Shown: positions 27,597 to 36,327 of the stretch, in pieces | Layout: the number at the start of each line of letters is the position of its first letter | Position numbering within the stretch: the stretch's first letter is position 1 | NCBI GenBank assembly: GCA_030697165.1 | Contig: JAUYQQ010000023.1 | Location: 186,001 to 250,000 of the forward strand | Direction of reading: 5' to 3' | From: Acidobacteriota bacterium | Lineage (GTDB): Bacteria; Acidobacteriota; Vicinamibacteria; Vicinamibacterales; UBA2999 | Length of the DNA stretch: 64,000 bases | Notes under the pieces: generated by a model | What the model saw: the letters and a program-made list of their open reading frames with translations, nothing else | Told to the model about the DNA's origin: nothing | The model's database searches: none | Made by a program: the position numbers and the translations under genes

Positions 27597-28621
27597 GACA
27601 TCGCCCCCTTGTGGGCGTGAACGGCATCAATCAGGGCGTCGACCGAGGGAATGGGCGTCTCGGGCAGGATCCCGTGCCCCAGGTTCATGATGTGTCCAGG
27701 CCGGCCGGCCATGCGGTCCAGCAACTCGACCGCCCGCTCGCGCACCACCGCCGGCGTCGCAAATAGCACGTGCGGATCGAGATTGCCCTGAAGCGCCAGG
27801 TCGGGGCCGACCCGCCGTGCCACTTCGTCCAAGGGTGTGCGCCAGCACACGCCGAGTACGTCCGAGCCCGCCGCAGCCGCCGCTTCCAGCAAGTGAGGCG
27901 CGCCGTTGACGAAATAGATGACTGGCACGCCCAGGTCGCGCACGCCTCTGACCATGAACTGGATGTGCGGGAGCGCGAAGCGCCGGTACTCCGCGGCCCC
28001 GAGAATACCGGCCCACGAATCGAAGATCTGTACCGCCTGGGCGCCGGCGTGGACCTGCAACCGCAAGTAGTCGACCATCGCCACGGCAAGCTTCTCGAGC
28101 AGCGCCTCGAGGGTAGCGGGCTCGTTGAACATCAGCCGCTTGACGGCGCCAAAGCCCTCTTTGCCTTCGCCCTGTACCAGGTAGGCAGCGAGGGTGAACG
28201 GGGCGCCGCAAAAGCCGATCAGCGGCGTGCGGCCGTCCAGTTCCCGGCGCAGCAATTTCACGGCACTGGCCACGAACGGGAGCGCCTCGGCGGCCGGCCT
28301 CGCCTGCAACGCGTCGACCTGGGCCCGCGACCGAATGGGATCGGCAATCTTCGGCCCGGGATTGAAGGTCATCGCGATACCGAAGGCATCAAGCGGCAGC
28401 ATGATGTCCGAGAACAGGATCGCCGCATCGAGCGGGAACCGCCGGAGCGGTTGCAAGGTCACTTCCGCCGCCAGTTCCGGGGTGCGACATAGCTCGAGAA
28501 AACCCACCCGGCTGCGCAGTTCCCGATACTCCGGCAGGTAGCGGCCGGCCTGCCGCATGATCCAGATCGGGGTTCGATCCACGGGCTGCCGGCGGCAGGC
28601 GCGAAGGAAGCGGTCGTTCAT
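27584..28621 (-). CDS. hemE: Uroporphyrinogen decarboxylase
   Basis: 345 residues, the normal length. It removes four carboxyl groups from uroporphyrinogen III in the cytoplasm. Signatures are PIWIMRQAGRYLPEYRELR near residue 20, AILFSDIMLPLDAFG near 68 with the catalytic aspartate, IGFCGAPFTLAAYL near 134 and LQGNLDPHVLF near 285. It follows hemL with a four-base overlap and overlaps hemN by 13 bases. Confidence 0.95.
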   Translation of the reverse strand: MNDRFLRACRRQPVDRTPIWIMRQAGRYLPEYRELRSRVGFLELCRTPELAAEVTLQPLRRFPLDAAILFSDIMLPLDAFGIAMTFNPGPKIADPIRSRAQVDALQARPAAEALPFVASAVKLLRRELDGRTPLIGFCGAPFTLAAYLVQGEGKEGFGAVKRLMFNEPATLEALLEKLAVAMVDYLRLQVHAGAQAVQIFDSWAGILGAAEYRRFALPHIQFMVRGVRDLGVPVIYFVNGAPHLLEAAAAAGSDVLGVCWRTPLDEVARRVGPDLALQGNLDPHVLFATPAVVRERAVELLDRMAGRPGHIMNLGHGILPETPIPSVDALIDAVHAHKGAMSWPT

Positions 28622-29916
28622 CGCGTCATATCCTGCAAGGTCGCGCGGGCGGCCTCGACGGTCTGGGCGATGACCACTTGATCATGCGCGGTTGACAGAA
28701 ATGCGGATTCAAAGGGCGAAGGCGGCAGCAGGATGCCCCGGGCCAACATGCCGGTGAAGAACGCGACGTAGGCCTCGCGATCGACGGCGGCCGCGTCGGC
28801 CCAGCATCGCACCGGTCCGGCGGAAAAGAACATCGTCCACATCGCGCCGACCCGCTGCACCCGTGCGGCCACACCAGTGCGGGCAATCGTCTGCTGCAGG
28901 GACACTTCGAGCGATTCCCCGGTTCGCTCCAACCCTTCGTAGAGGTCTGGTGTGGCATCGATGACATCGAAGGCGGCCAATCCGGCAGCGACGGCCAGCG
29001 GGTGGGCGGCGTAGGTGCCGGCCTGATACACCGGTCCCGATGGCGCCACCAGTTCCATCAGCTCGCGGCGGCCACCGAAGGCGGCCAGCGGCAGGCCGCC
29101 ACCCGCGATCTTGCCGAGCGTCACCAGATCCGGCGGCACCCCATATCGCCCAGCGGCGCCACCGCGGCCGACGCGAAACCCGGTCATCACCTCGTCGAAG
29201 ATCAGGACGGCACCATGGCGCGTGCAGCGCTCGCGCAGCGCCTGCAGGAACCCGGCGGCCGGTGGCACGCAGCCCATGTTCCCCATCACCGGTTCGACGA
29301 TGAGCGCGGCGATGGCATTGGGCGATCCGTCAAAGCAGCGATCGACGCTCGCCAGATCGTTGAACTCGGCCACCAGGGTGTCGGCGGCGGTGGCCGCGGT
29401 CACCCCGGGTGAGTCGGGCACGCCCAAGGTGGCCGCGCCCGAGCCGGCACTGACCAGGAACATGTCGGCGTGACCGTGATAGCCGCCCGCGAATTTGATA
29501 ATGCGCGACCGTCCGGTGGCCGCCCGCGCCACCCTGACCGCGCTCATCGTCGCCTCGGTGCCGGTGACGACCAGCCGCACCATCTCGCACCCGGGCACGC
29601 GGTCGGTGATCCGCTCGGCCAATTCAACTTCCTGCGTGGAGGACAGGCCAAACACCACCCCACGGGACACGGCGTCGACGATCGCCCTCGCGATCGCCGG
29701 GTGATCGTGCCCGAGCAGGGCCGGCCCCCAGGCCCCAATCCAGTCAAGGAGACGGCGTCCGTCAACGGTCGTGAGGTGTGCGCCGTGGGCGCTCGAAATG
29801 GCCAGGGGGGGCATGCCCATGGCCTTGAAGGCGCGCACCGGCGAATGGACGCCGCCAGGGGACACACGGCGCGCCCGCTCTGCCCACATCGCCGGCGTCT
29901 GCAAGCCACTGCTCAC
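28618..29916 (-). CDS. hemL: Glutamate-1-semialdehyde 2,1-aminomutase
   Basis: 432 residues of PLP-dependent class III aminotransferase. It converts glutamate-1-semialdehyde to 5-aminolevulinate, the product that HemB condenses. Motifs: [13 protein letters not shown] near residue 25, [18 protein letters not shown] near 117, [26 protein letters not shown]-like [13 protein letters not shown] near 237, and the cofactor lysine in [17 protein letters not shown] near 262. With hemA this shows the C5 (glutamyl-tRNA) route. The start overlaps the hemB stop by four bases. Confidence 0.94.
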   Translation of the reverse strand: MSSGLQTPAMWAERARRVSPGGVHSPVRAFKAMGMPPLAISSAHGAHLTTVDGRRLLDWIGAWGPALLGHDHPAIARAIVDAVSRGVVFGLSSTQEVELAERITDRVPGCEMVRLVVTGTEATMSAVRVARAATGRSRIIKFAGGYHGHADMFLVSAGSGAATLGVPDSPGVTAATAADTLVAEFNDLASVDRCFDGSPNAIAALIVEPVMGNMGCVPPAAGFLQALRERCTRHGAVLIFDEVMTGFRVGRGGAAGRYGVPPDLVTLGKIAGGGLPLAAFGGRRELMELVAPSGPVYQAGTYAAHPLAVAAGLAAFDVIDATPDLYEGLERTGESLEVSLQQTIARTGVAARVQRVGAMWTMFFSAGPVRCWADAAAVDREAYVAFFTGMLARGILLPPSPFESAFLSTAHDQVVIAQTVEAARATLQDMTR

Positions 29917-30896
29917 GACGTGGCCTCTCGCGATAGCGCCCGCGCGAGCGGCTTCGCAAAGTAAGTGATCAAGATGTCGGCGCCCGCGCGACGCAGGCTG
30001 ATGGCGGTTTCGAGCATGGCGCGGTCAAGGTCGATCCACCCACGCTCGGCGGCAGCGTGCAGCATCGAGTACTCGCCCGACACCTGGTAGGCCACCACCG
30101 GGACCTCGACCACTTCGCGCACCGCGCGGATCACGTCGAGATATGGCAGACCGGGCTTGACCATGACCATGTCGGCGCCTTCATCGACATCGGCGATCGC
30201 CTCACGCAGGGCCTCGCGGAGATTGGGCGGGTCCATCTGGTAGCCCCGCCGGTCACCATGCTGGGGCGTCGAACCGGCGGCCTCGCGAAACGGGCCGTAG
30301 AACGCCGAGGCATACTTGACGGCGTAGGACACGATGGCGCGATCGGTGAAGCCGGCCGTGTCCAAGGCCAGGCGAATTGCCGCGACCCGGCCGTCCATCA
30401 TGTCGGAAGGCGCGATCACATCCGCTCCGGCGCGGGCATAGGCGAGGGCGGCCTGCGCCAGCAGCGGCAACGACGCATCGTTGTCCACCTCGCCCGCATG
30501 GACGACGCCACAGTGGCCATGATCGGTGTATTCGCAGAGACAGACGTCGGCCCACACGCTGACGTCGGGTGCCTCGCGCTTGATGTTGCGGATCGCCGCC
30601 GGGACGGGTCCGTTGTCATCCCATGCGCCGCTGCCTTGCGCATCCTTCCTGGATGGCACGCCGAACAACAGCACCGCGCGAACGCCGGCGGCTGCCAACG
30701 CAGAAGCCTCGTCAGCCGCGCGGTCGGGTGACAGCCGCGACTGGCCCGGCATGGCCGGAATGGGTTCGCTGACACCCGTTCCCTCGCAAACAAACAGCGG
30801 CGCCACGAGCTGTCCGGCGCACAGGCGCGTTTCGGTGACCAACGTGCGCATGGCCGCGGAACGGCGCAAACGCCGGCCACGATGGAACGGCCGCAT
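29913..30896 (-). CDS. hemB: Delta-aminolevulinic acid dehydratase (porphobilinogen synthase)
   Basis: 327 residues. Two 5-aminolevulinates are joined to porphobilinogen. The metal site motif [14 protein letters not shown] is present near residue 118 with its three cysteines, so the enzyme is of the zinc-binding type. [20 protein letters not shown] carries the first Schiff-base lysine and [14 protein letters not shown] the second. [12 protein letters not shown] is conserved. The start [11 protein letters not shown] at 30896 shares one base with the hemC stop (TGATG), which decides it against longer frames. Confidence 0.95.
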   Translation of the reverse strand: MRPFHRGRRLRRSAAMRTLVTETRLCAGQLVAPLFVCEGTGVSEPIPAMPGQSRLSPDRAADEASALAAAGVRAVLLFGVPSRKDAQGSGAWDDNGPVPAAIRNIKREAPDVSVWADVCLCEYTDHGHCGVVHAGEVDNDASLPLLAQAALAYARAGADVIAPSDMMDGRVAAIRLALDTAGFTDRAIVSYAVKYASAFYGPFREAAGSTPQHGDRRGYQMDPPNLREALREAIADVDEGADMVMVKPGLPYLDVIRAVREVVEVPVVAYQVSGEYSMLHAAAERGWIDLDRAMLETAISLRRAGADILITYFAKPLARALSREATS

Positions 30897-31825
30897 CACG
30901 CCGGCGCTCCTGCAGACGAGGACGCGAACGCGGCGAGAATCTCCCCCGCCCCTTGCGCCATGAGGCGGGCCGCGGCCAGTTGGCCAAGCGCCACCGGATC
31001 GGCACCGGTGACGCACACCCGCAACGCCGCTCCGGTTGCCGCATTGAAGACGGCGGCAGACAGGCTCAACCCGCCGGCCACCGGCGTGGCAATGGCGCCG
31101 ACCGGGACGGAGCAGCCCCCGCCGAGCACGTGCAGCATGGTGCGCTCCGCCTCGACCGCACGTCTCGTCGGCGCATCATCGAGCACCGCAATCCGGCGAT
31201 GCACGGCCGTATCGCCAATACGGCATTGAATCGCCAGGGCGCCCTGCGCGGGCGCGGGCACCATGCGATCGATCGCGAAGACCTCGGTGATCGCGTGGTC
31301 GAGGCCCAGCCGTACCAGGCCGGCGCGCGCGAGAACAATCGCGTCAAGGTCCCGCCCGACCCGGGCCACGCGGGTGGGGACGTTGCCGCGCAGCGTGACC
31401 ATCTCGAGGTCCTGGCGCATCAGCCGCACTTGCGCGGTCCGCCGCGTGCTGCAGGTTCCGACCCGGGCGCCTGCCGGCAAGGTCGCGAGGGTGAGCCCAT
31501 CGCGGCCGCACAGCACATCCTCGACCGGGCCGCGCTCCGGCACGGCGGCCACGATCAGGCCGGCGGTGGAATCCACCGGCAAGTCCTTGAAGCTATGGAC
31601 CGCCACGTCAATTTCGCCGGCGGCCAGCGCCTGCTCGATCGCGGCAGTGAAGAACCCGGTGCCTTCCACGTGCGACAGTGGGACATCGGTCAGGCGATCA
31701 CCGGCGGAGGTGATCTCAACCAGTACCACCTGGAGATCACGATCGCCCGCCGACAGCCGGGCGGCCACGTGGCGGCTCTGCCACAACGCCAGGGCGCTCC
31801 CCCGCGTGCCGATCCGCAACCTCAC
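30896..31825 (-). CDS. hemC: Hydroxymethylbilane synthase (porphobilinogen deaminase)
   Basis: 309 residues. Polymerises four porphobilinogens into hydroxymethylbilane. The opening [30 protein letters not shown] and [11 protein letters not shown] are family signatures, and the dipyrromethane cofactor cysteine is in [11 protein letters not shown] near residue 236. The GTG start at 31825 overlaps the hemA stop (GTGA); the longer upstream frame lies over hemA and is a shadow. Confidence 0.94.
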   Translation of the reverse strand: MRLRIGTRGSALALWQSRHVAARLSAGDRDLQVVLVEITSAGDRLTDVPLSHVEGTGFFTAAIEQALAAGEIDVAVHSFKDLPVDSTAGLIVAAVPERGPVEDVLCGRDGLTLATLPAGARVGTCSTRRTAQVRLMRQDLEMVTLRGNVPTRVARVGRDLDAIVLARAGLVRLGLDHAITEVFAIDRMVPAPAQGALAIQCRIGDTAVHRRIAVLDDAPTRRAVEAERTMLHVLGGGCSVPVGAIATPVAGGLSLSAAVFNAATGAALRVCVTGADPVALGQLAAARLMAQGAGEILAAFASSSAGAPA

Positions 31826-32952
31826 GCGTCCGCCTCGCACGCCCTCACGGGCCGGCGGCCGGCCTGCGGCCGCAGGGCCTCGCGTGCCGCCCACTTCCGC
31901 AACCACTCGACCTCGCGGGCAATCACGGCCTCGACCCGCGGGGCCTCGGCCGCTCGCTGTTCGCGGCCTACGCGGGTCACCTGCTCGATGACCCCCAGGT
32001 CGATGCGCATGATGCCGGCGAACTCGGTCGGTTCCACGCTGGGCGGCATCGCCAGGTCGACGACGAACAAGGGCCGGTCGGCGTTGGCACACCGGCGGCG
32101 CATGTGGTCGCGGGTGATCACCCATTGGTTCACGGTGACGGCCGACACGATGGCATCAGCCAGAAGGATTTGGTCCTGAAGCGCGTCAAGACCCACGGCG
32201 TCGGCGCCCACTGAGACCGCCAGCGCCTCCGCGCGCGCCAGGGTCCGATTGACCACCACCATCTCGCGGACGCCGACGGCCTTCAGGTGCCGGGCGGCTT
32301 TGCGCGCCGTGTCACCGGCGCCGACCACCAGAACGCGGCAGGTGTCGAGCGAGACGTGCGCAGCCAGCCAGTGGATGGCGGTCGATGCGACCGACATCGA
32401 GCCGCGCGCGATGCCGGTCTCGGCCCGGGCCGCGCGTCCGGCCCGAATCGCCGCACGGAACACGCCGCCGACCAATCGACCGGCGCCGCCGGCGGTGTCA
32501 AGGGCGGCGCGCGCCTGCCCCAGCACCTCGGCCTCACCGATGACCACCGACTCGAGACCCGCGCAGACGCGGAAAAGATGGTGCGCCGCACGCTCGCCCG
32601 TCAGCCACGATGCCCGTCCACTGAGGTCTCCGGCATTGGCACCAAGGGCCGCGGCCAGGCTCCCGGACACGATCACATCATCCTGTGGCGTTCGCGAGCG
32701 CCAGTACAGTTCGAGGCGGTTGCAGGTGACCAGGAGGACGGCCTCGATGCCGCGGCTGGCGAGTGCGGCTCGGACATCGGCCATCGCGGCGGGTCCGCCC
32801 GCGAGCGTGGTCAGGCCGTCGATGCCATGCGTCCGGTGGCTGATCGACACCGCGCGCAGAGGCGCGAGGCCATCGATCGGCAGGACCGGCGCGGACGATG
32901 TCTCTGGAAACACGGGCAAGCCCAGATTAGCGAGCCCATCAGTGATCGACAA
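31822..32952 (-). CDS. hemA: Glutamyl-tRNA reductase
   Basis: 376 residues, a little shorter than the usual 420. It reduces glutamyl-tRNA-Glu to glutamate-1-semialdehyde, the committed step and usual control point of heme synthesis. The catalytic cysteine is in VTCNRLELYW near residue 76; GLESVVIGEAEVLGQ follows, and VLVVGAGDTARKAARHL is the NADPH fold. The first 30 residues before AVSISHRTHG look atypical. The gene lies 32 bases after the response-regulator gene, so it is probably in the same transcript as that regulator. Confidence 0.92.
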   Translation of the reverse strand: MSITDGLANLGLPVFPETSSAPVLPIDGLAPLRAVSISHRTHGIDGLTTLAGGPAAMADVRAALASRGIEAVLLVTCNRLELYWRSRTPQDDVIVSGSLAAALGANAGDLSGRASWLTGERAAHHLFRVCAGLESVVIGEAEVLGQARAALDTAGGAGRLVGGVFRAAIRAGRAARAETGIARGSMSVASTAIHWLAAHVSLDTCRVLVVGAGDTARKAARHLKAVGVREMVVVNRTLARAEALAVSVGADAVGLDALQDQILLADAIVSAVTVNQWVITRDHMRRRCANADRPLFVVDLAMPPSVEPTEFAGIMRIDLGVIEQVTRVGREQRAAEAPRVEAVIAREVEWLRKWAAREALRPQAGRRPVRACEADA

Positions 32953-32984
32953 TTCGCAAGAATGCGGAGACCAGCTCCGTACAA

Positions 32985-33644
32985 CTACGGAGCCGGCAGA
33001 TCCACGATGCCCTCGCGGATGGCGACCTGTGTCAGCAGGGCCACTGACTTCACGCCGAGCTTGCGCATCAGGTTGGCGCGGTGGGTCTCGACGGTGCGGC
33101 CGCCGATGTCGAGTGCGGCGGCAATCTCCTTGGTGGCCAGGCCGCGCGCCACCAGGATCAGCACTTCCCGCTCACGGTCGGTCAGGGAGCGGAGGTCCGG
33201 CGAGGCCGGTCCGCGACCCTTGAGGATCTCGGCCATCTGTTGCTGGATCGCCGGGCTGAAGTAGGTGCGGCCGGCCATCACCGCATCAATTGCCGCCGCC
33301 AGGTCCTGGACGGCCGAGTCCTTCAGCAAATAGCCGTTGGCGCCTTCTTCGAGCGCGCGCGCCACATATTCGCGGCCCGCGTGCATGGTGAGGACGATGA
33401 CTTGGAGCTGGGGCCGCTCGGCTTTGGCCACTCGTAGCACTTCGATGCCGTCGCGGCCGTCCATCTTGAGGTCGAGGACCAGCACGTCGGCCACCACCCG
33501 CCGCAACGCGTCGATCGCCTCGTGGCCGTCGGCCGCCTCGCCCACCACCACGCAGCCGGGTTGCGATTCGATGATGCGGCGAATGCCGGCGCGCACCAGG
33601 GTGTGATCGTCGGCGAGAATCACCCGCACGGGAGGCGCGTTCAT
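32985..33644 (-). CDS. NarL/FixJ-family response regulator within the heme operon
   Basis: 219 residues: receiver domain (VILADDHTLVRAGIRRI, phospho-acceptor in LVLDLKMDGRDG, lysine in GYLLKDSA) followed by a LuxR-type helix-turn-helix (LTDREREVLILVARGLATKE and GRTVETHRANLMRKLG). It shares ATGA-type overlap with the upstream kinase gene, so the two form a two-component pair. Both sit between hemD and hemA in one orientation. In Corynebacterium the heme-sensing HrrSA and ChrSA pairs have this same kinase and regulator architecture. Control of heme genes is therefore a reasonable inference from context, not shown by sequence. Confidence 0.88.
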   Translation of the reverse strand: MNAPPVRVILADDHTLVRAGIRRIIESQPGCVVVGEAADGHEAIDALRRVVADVLVLDLKMDGRDGIEVLRVAKAERPQLQVIVLTMHAGREYVARALEEGANGYLLKDSAVQDLAAAIDAVMAGRTYFSPAIQQQMAEILKGRGPASPDLRSLTDREREVLILVARGLATKEIAAALDIGGRTVETHRANLMRKLGVKSVALLTQVAIREGIVDLPAP

Positions 33645-34891
33645 GGCGCGGCCTCGACCGGAATTGACGCCGTCAGCCGCACACCCGGCACACCATGACC
33701 CGAGATGGCCAGGGTGCCGCCCGCCGCCGTGACCCGCTCCTGCATGCCGAGCCAGCCCAGGTTGGGGCGCACGTCCGGCGACAGCCCACGGCCATCGTCT
33801 TCAACCGTGAGTACGACGAGGTGTGGGCCAAGTCCGAGATACGCACGGACCCTCGTGGCGCACGCATGGCGCACGGTGTTCGTGAGGGCTTCCTGCATGA
33901 CGCGATAGATGACGACTTCGACGTTCGGTGGCAGCAGCGCGTGGCCGTCAATTTCGAGATCCACCTGCAGCCGCGAGCGCTCCGAGACGTCGGCCGCCAG
34001 GGCCCGCAGCGCGACGGCGAGTCCCAGGTCATCGAGCGCCGACGGCCGCAGCAGGTTACTGAGATCCCGGACCTGGGCCAGCGCGCGGCCAACGCGCGCC
34101 CCGGCATCGGTGTGGCCGTCGAGATCGAGCTCGATCTTCACGGCCGTGAGCGCCTGTCCGGCCTCGTCGTGCAGCTCGCGCGCGATACGGCGCCGCTCGT
34201 CTTCCTGCGCCCGCAGCAGCAGCCGGGTCAACTGTTCGAGGTCAGCGGTTCTGGAGCTCAGCCGCGCGCGCTCTTCGCCAAGAACCAGGAACAGCATCCC
34301 GAACCCGATCGCGAACAGGAACAGCATGTCGACGAACGCGCCGTACAGCACGGCCGCGCCGAAGCCGCGCAGCAGCGGGTAATCGAGGTGGTGGATGCCC
34401 CAGAGCACGAACGCCCAGGTCAGCACCTTGATGGCGCCGCTCGACGGCCGGCGTTGGTCGCGCCAGAACACCACCCCCGTCCAGATGGTGACAGAGGACA
34501 ACAGGATCGTGGAGGTGACGCCCGCCACCATCATGCTCTGCATGCCGAAGATCGTCAGCCAGGCCCACCCCACCATCAGGGGCACGGCCAGCAGGTGCCA
34601 CGGGCGCCAGGTAAACCCGCGCGACAGTTGCCACGCCGCCGCCAGCAGCAGCAGCGCGCTCAACCCGGTCATGACCTGGTGGAGAAACAGCCAGACCATG
34701 TCGCGGCGAACCAGGAAGGTGGACATCGCCGCCAGCCGCAGCACGTACAGAAACCAGGCCGCCGACCAGGTGAGGAAGTAGTCGCGCCGCTGGCGCCGCC
34801 ACAGCACGTAGCAGGTGATGGCCAGCGTCGTCGTCAGCACGGACTGAAAGCCCAGTGCGCTGCACTCGACGAAAAGGCGATCGAGAGTCAC
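33641..34891 (-). CDS. Membrane histidine kinase (HisKA_3 type) within the heme operon
   Basis: 416 residues. The first 220 contain about seven membrane helices, without a large periplasmic domain, so the signal is probably sensed in or at the membrane. One helix boundary contains WGIHHLDYPLLRG with paired histidines. The kinase core follows: DERRRIARELHDEAGQALTA with the phospho-acceptor His near residue 227, and the ATP domain with EALTNTVRHA, VEDDGRGL and GWLGMQERV. GTG 34891 is chosen as start, ten bases after the hemD stop; the upstream extension overlaps hemD. The cognate regulator gene overlaps its end. Confidence 0.85.
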   Translation of the reverse strand: MTLDRLFVECSALGFQSVLTTTLAITCYVLWRRQRRDYFLTWSAAWFLYVLRLAAMSTFLVRRDMVWLFLHQVMTGLSALLLLAAAWQLSRGFTWRPWHLLAVPLMVGWAWLTIFGMQSMMVAGVTSTILLSSVTIWTGVVFWRDQRRPSSGAIKVLTWAFVLWGIHHLDYPLLRGFGAAVLYGAFVDMLFLFAIGFGMLFLVLGEERARLSSRTADLEQLTRLLLRAQEDERRRIARELHDEAGQALTAVKIELDLDGHTDAGARVGRALAQVRDLSNLLRPSALDDLGLAVALRALAADVSERSRLQVDLEIDGHALLPPNVEVVIYRVMQEALTNTVRHACATRVRAYLGLGPHLVVLTVEDDGRGLSPDVRPNLGWLGMQERVTAAGGTLAISGHGVPGVRLTASIPVEAAP

Positions 34892-34901
34892 GCTTCGAAA
34901 C

Positions 34902-35663
34902 TTACCACGCGCGCGGCGGCGCCGTGTCGCGCAGCCGCGCCAGCGTGCGAGCGGCCTCACGAAAATCGGCACGCGCGGCCTGCTGGCAGGGGACGCCGGC
35001 GGCCGCCAGTGCGGCGGCGGTCGTCGGGCCGATCGCCACGATCGCGCTAAGCGTGGCCAAGGCATCAATGCCCACGCCGGCGATCAGAGCGGACGCGGTC
35101 GAGGGACTGCTGATGACGGCGGCGTCGGGAGCAGCGGCCACCCAGTCCAGGCGAATCTGCGCGGCCGGCCGCGGGATCATCCGGTACGCCTCGACCTCGG
35201 TGACGACGGCTCCAGCCTGACGTAACCCATCGATCAACATGCGACGCCCGCCCGGCACCGTGGGCACCAGCACACGACGGTGAGTCCACTCGATCGTCGA
35301 CAATGCGGTCCAGAGCGCCTCGGCGCCTTCCGACGCGCCGACCAAAGGCGCCGGATCCGCGCCGGCGGACACCAGGGCCTCGGCGGTGCGGGCGCCAACG
35401 GCGGCCGTCCTCACGGCGCGCGGCCATGCCGTCGTGCGTGCACCGGTCAGGGCTGACACGGTGCGGGCGCTCGAACAAATGAGCCAATCAAACGTGTCGA
35501 GGTTCGCGGCCGCAGCCTCAAGGGCGGCCGGTTCGCTGGACGGCGCCTCCTCCATGACCACGCATCGCAGGGGGTAAAACCCCTCGTCGCGGAGGGCTGA
35601 ACTGAGCGGTCCCTGATCATCCTCGTCGCGCGTGACCGCGACCCGCCAAGACAGGGACGCCAT
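34902..35663 (-). CDS. hemD: Uroporphyrinogen-III synthase
   Basis: 253 residues. Closes and inverts ring D of hydroxymethylbilane. HemD is poorly conserved, but two lobes are visible: WRVAVTRDEDDQGPLSSAL at the start, SSARTVSALTGA, AVGARTAEALVSAGADPAPL and, in the second half, VISSPSTASAL and VAIGPTTAAALAAAGV, all characteristic. It is the first gene of the heme operon; the start MASLSWRV at 35663 is taken because the longer frame runs into the divergent yfiR gene. A 133-bp gap to yfiR must hold both promoters. Confidence 0.85.
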   Translation of the reverse strand: MASLSWRVAVTRDEDDQGPLSSALRDEGFYPLRCVVMEEAPSSEPAALEAAAANLDTFDWLICSSARTVSALTGARTTAWPRAVRTAAVGARTAEALVSAGADPAPLVGASEGAEALWTALSTIEWTHRRVLVPTVPGGRRMLIDGLRQAGAVVTEVEAYRMIPRPAAQIRLDWVAAAPDAAVISSPSTASALIAGVGIDALATLSAIVAIGPTTAAALAAAGVPCQQAARADFREAARTLARLRDTAPPRAW

Positions 35664-35796
35664 CACGGCACATCGACCTCGGGCACCGACAACATCCGGA
35701 TCAGCATATAACTTCGCGCACGCGAGCCTTTGCCCGACGCTTGGGGGTGTGCTGAAGTGAACTGACGGGCGCCGCAGCCCTGCCATAGTCAAGGGG
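35664..35796. promoter_or_regulatory. Divergent promoter region of hemD and yfiR
   Basis: 133 bases between the divergent hemD and yfiR starts, the only gap of useful size before the heme operon. No convincing -35/-10 pair stands out on either strand, and I see no copy of the operator found near the TonB receptor. AGCATATAACTT around 35702-35713 is the most AT-rich part. Confidence 0.4.
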
Positions 35797-36327
35797 ATGC
35801 AGGGCCCCGGACGTCGAGCTGCCATCTGTGCGTGGCTCTGCGTGTGCGCCGCAACAGTGATTGCACAGGATGTCACCGAGTCGTCTCTCAAGGCGGCGTT
35901 CGTCCACAATTTCATCAAATTCACTTCGTGGCCGCCGGCCATCCTGCCGAGGTCGGCGCCCCTGGTGGCATGCGTGGTCGGAGACGAGGCGTTCGCCGGC
36001 GTCCTCGGCAAGTACGTCCGCGGCCAACCAGTGGACGGCCACGACATCGTGGTCCAAACCATCGCGTTCGGCGCGCCGCTGCGGTCGTGCCACCTGGTGT
36101 ACGTGTCAGGCCTGACCGGCAGCCGGGCCGCCGAGGTCGCGGCCTCGCTCAACGGCAGTCCCGTGCTGACCCTGAGCGACATCGACCAGTTCGCACACGG
36201 CGGCGGCATGGTGCAGTTCTACAGCGACCAGGGCGGGCTGCGCTTCCGCGTCAACCTCGTCAACACGAAGCGCTCAGGCCTGCAGCTCGGCTCTCAGCTC
36301 CTGTCCCTGGCGACGATTATCAAATGA
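35797..36327 (+). CDS. YfiR-family (DUF4154) periplasmic protein
   Basis: 176 residues with a signal peptide (cleavage near ATVIAQD). The mature protein matches YfiR: ESSLKAAFVHNFIKFTSWPP, LVACVVGDEAF, GQPVDGHDIVVQTI, SCHLVYVSG, VLTLSDIDQFAHGGGMVQF and NLVNTKRSGLQLGSQLLSLA. In Pseudomonas YfiR restrains the diguanylate cyclase YfiN in a redox-sensitive way. No yfiN adjoins here; instead the stop overlaps (ATGA) the start of a TonB receptor, so a different partner is likely. Confidence 0.85.
   Translation: MQGPGRRAAICAWLCVCAATVIAQDVTESSLKAAFVHNFIKFTSWPPAILPRSAPLVACVVGDEAFAGVLGKYVRGQPVDGHDIVVQTIAFGAPLRSCHLVYVSGLTGSRAAEVAASLNGSPVLTLSDIDQFAHGGGMVQFYSDQGGLRFRVNLVNTKRSGLQLGSQLLSLATIIK

Noticed and set aside
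33695-35050. 451-codon plus-strand frame opposite the kinase
   Set aside because: His/Gln/Arg-rich shadow; the minus strand encodes a normal kinase.
34892-35068. N-terminal extension of the histidine kinase
   Set aside because: Overlaps hemD in another frame and is Arg/Pro-rich; GTG 34891 follows the hemD stop directly.
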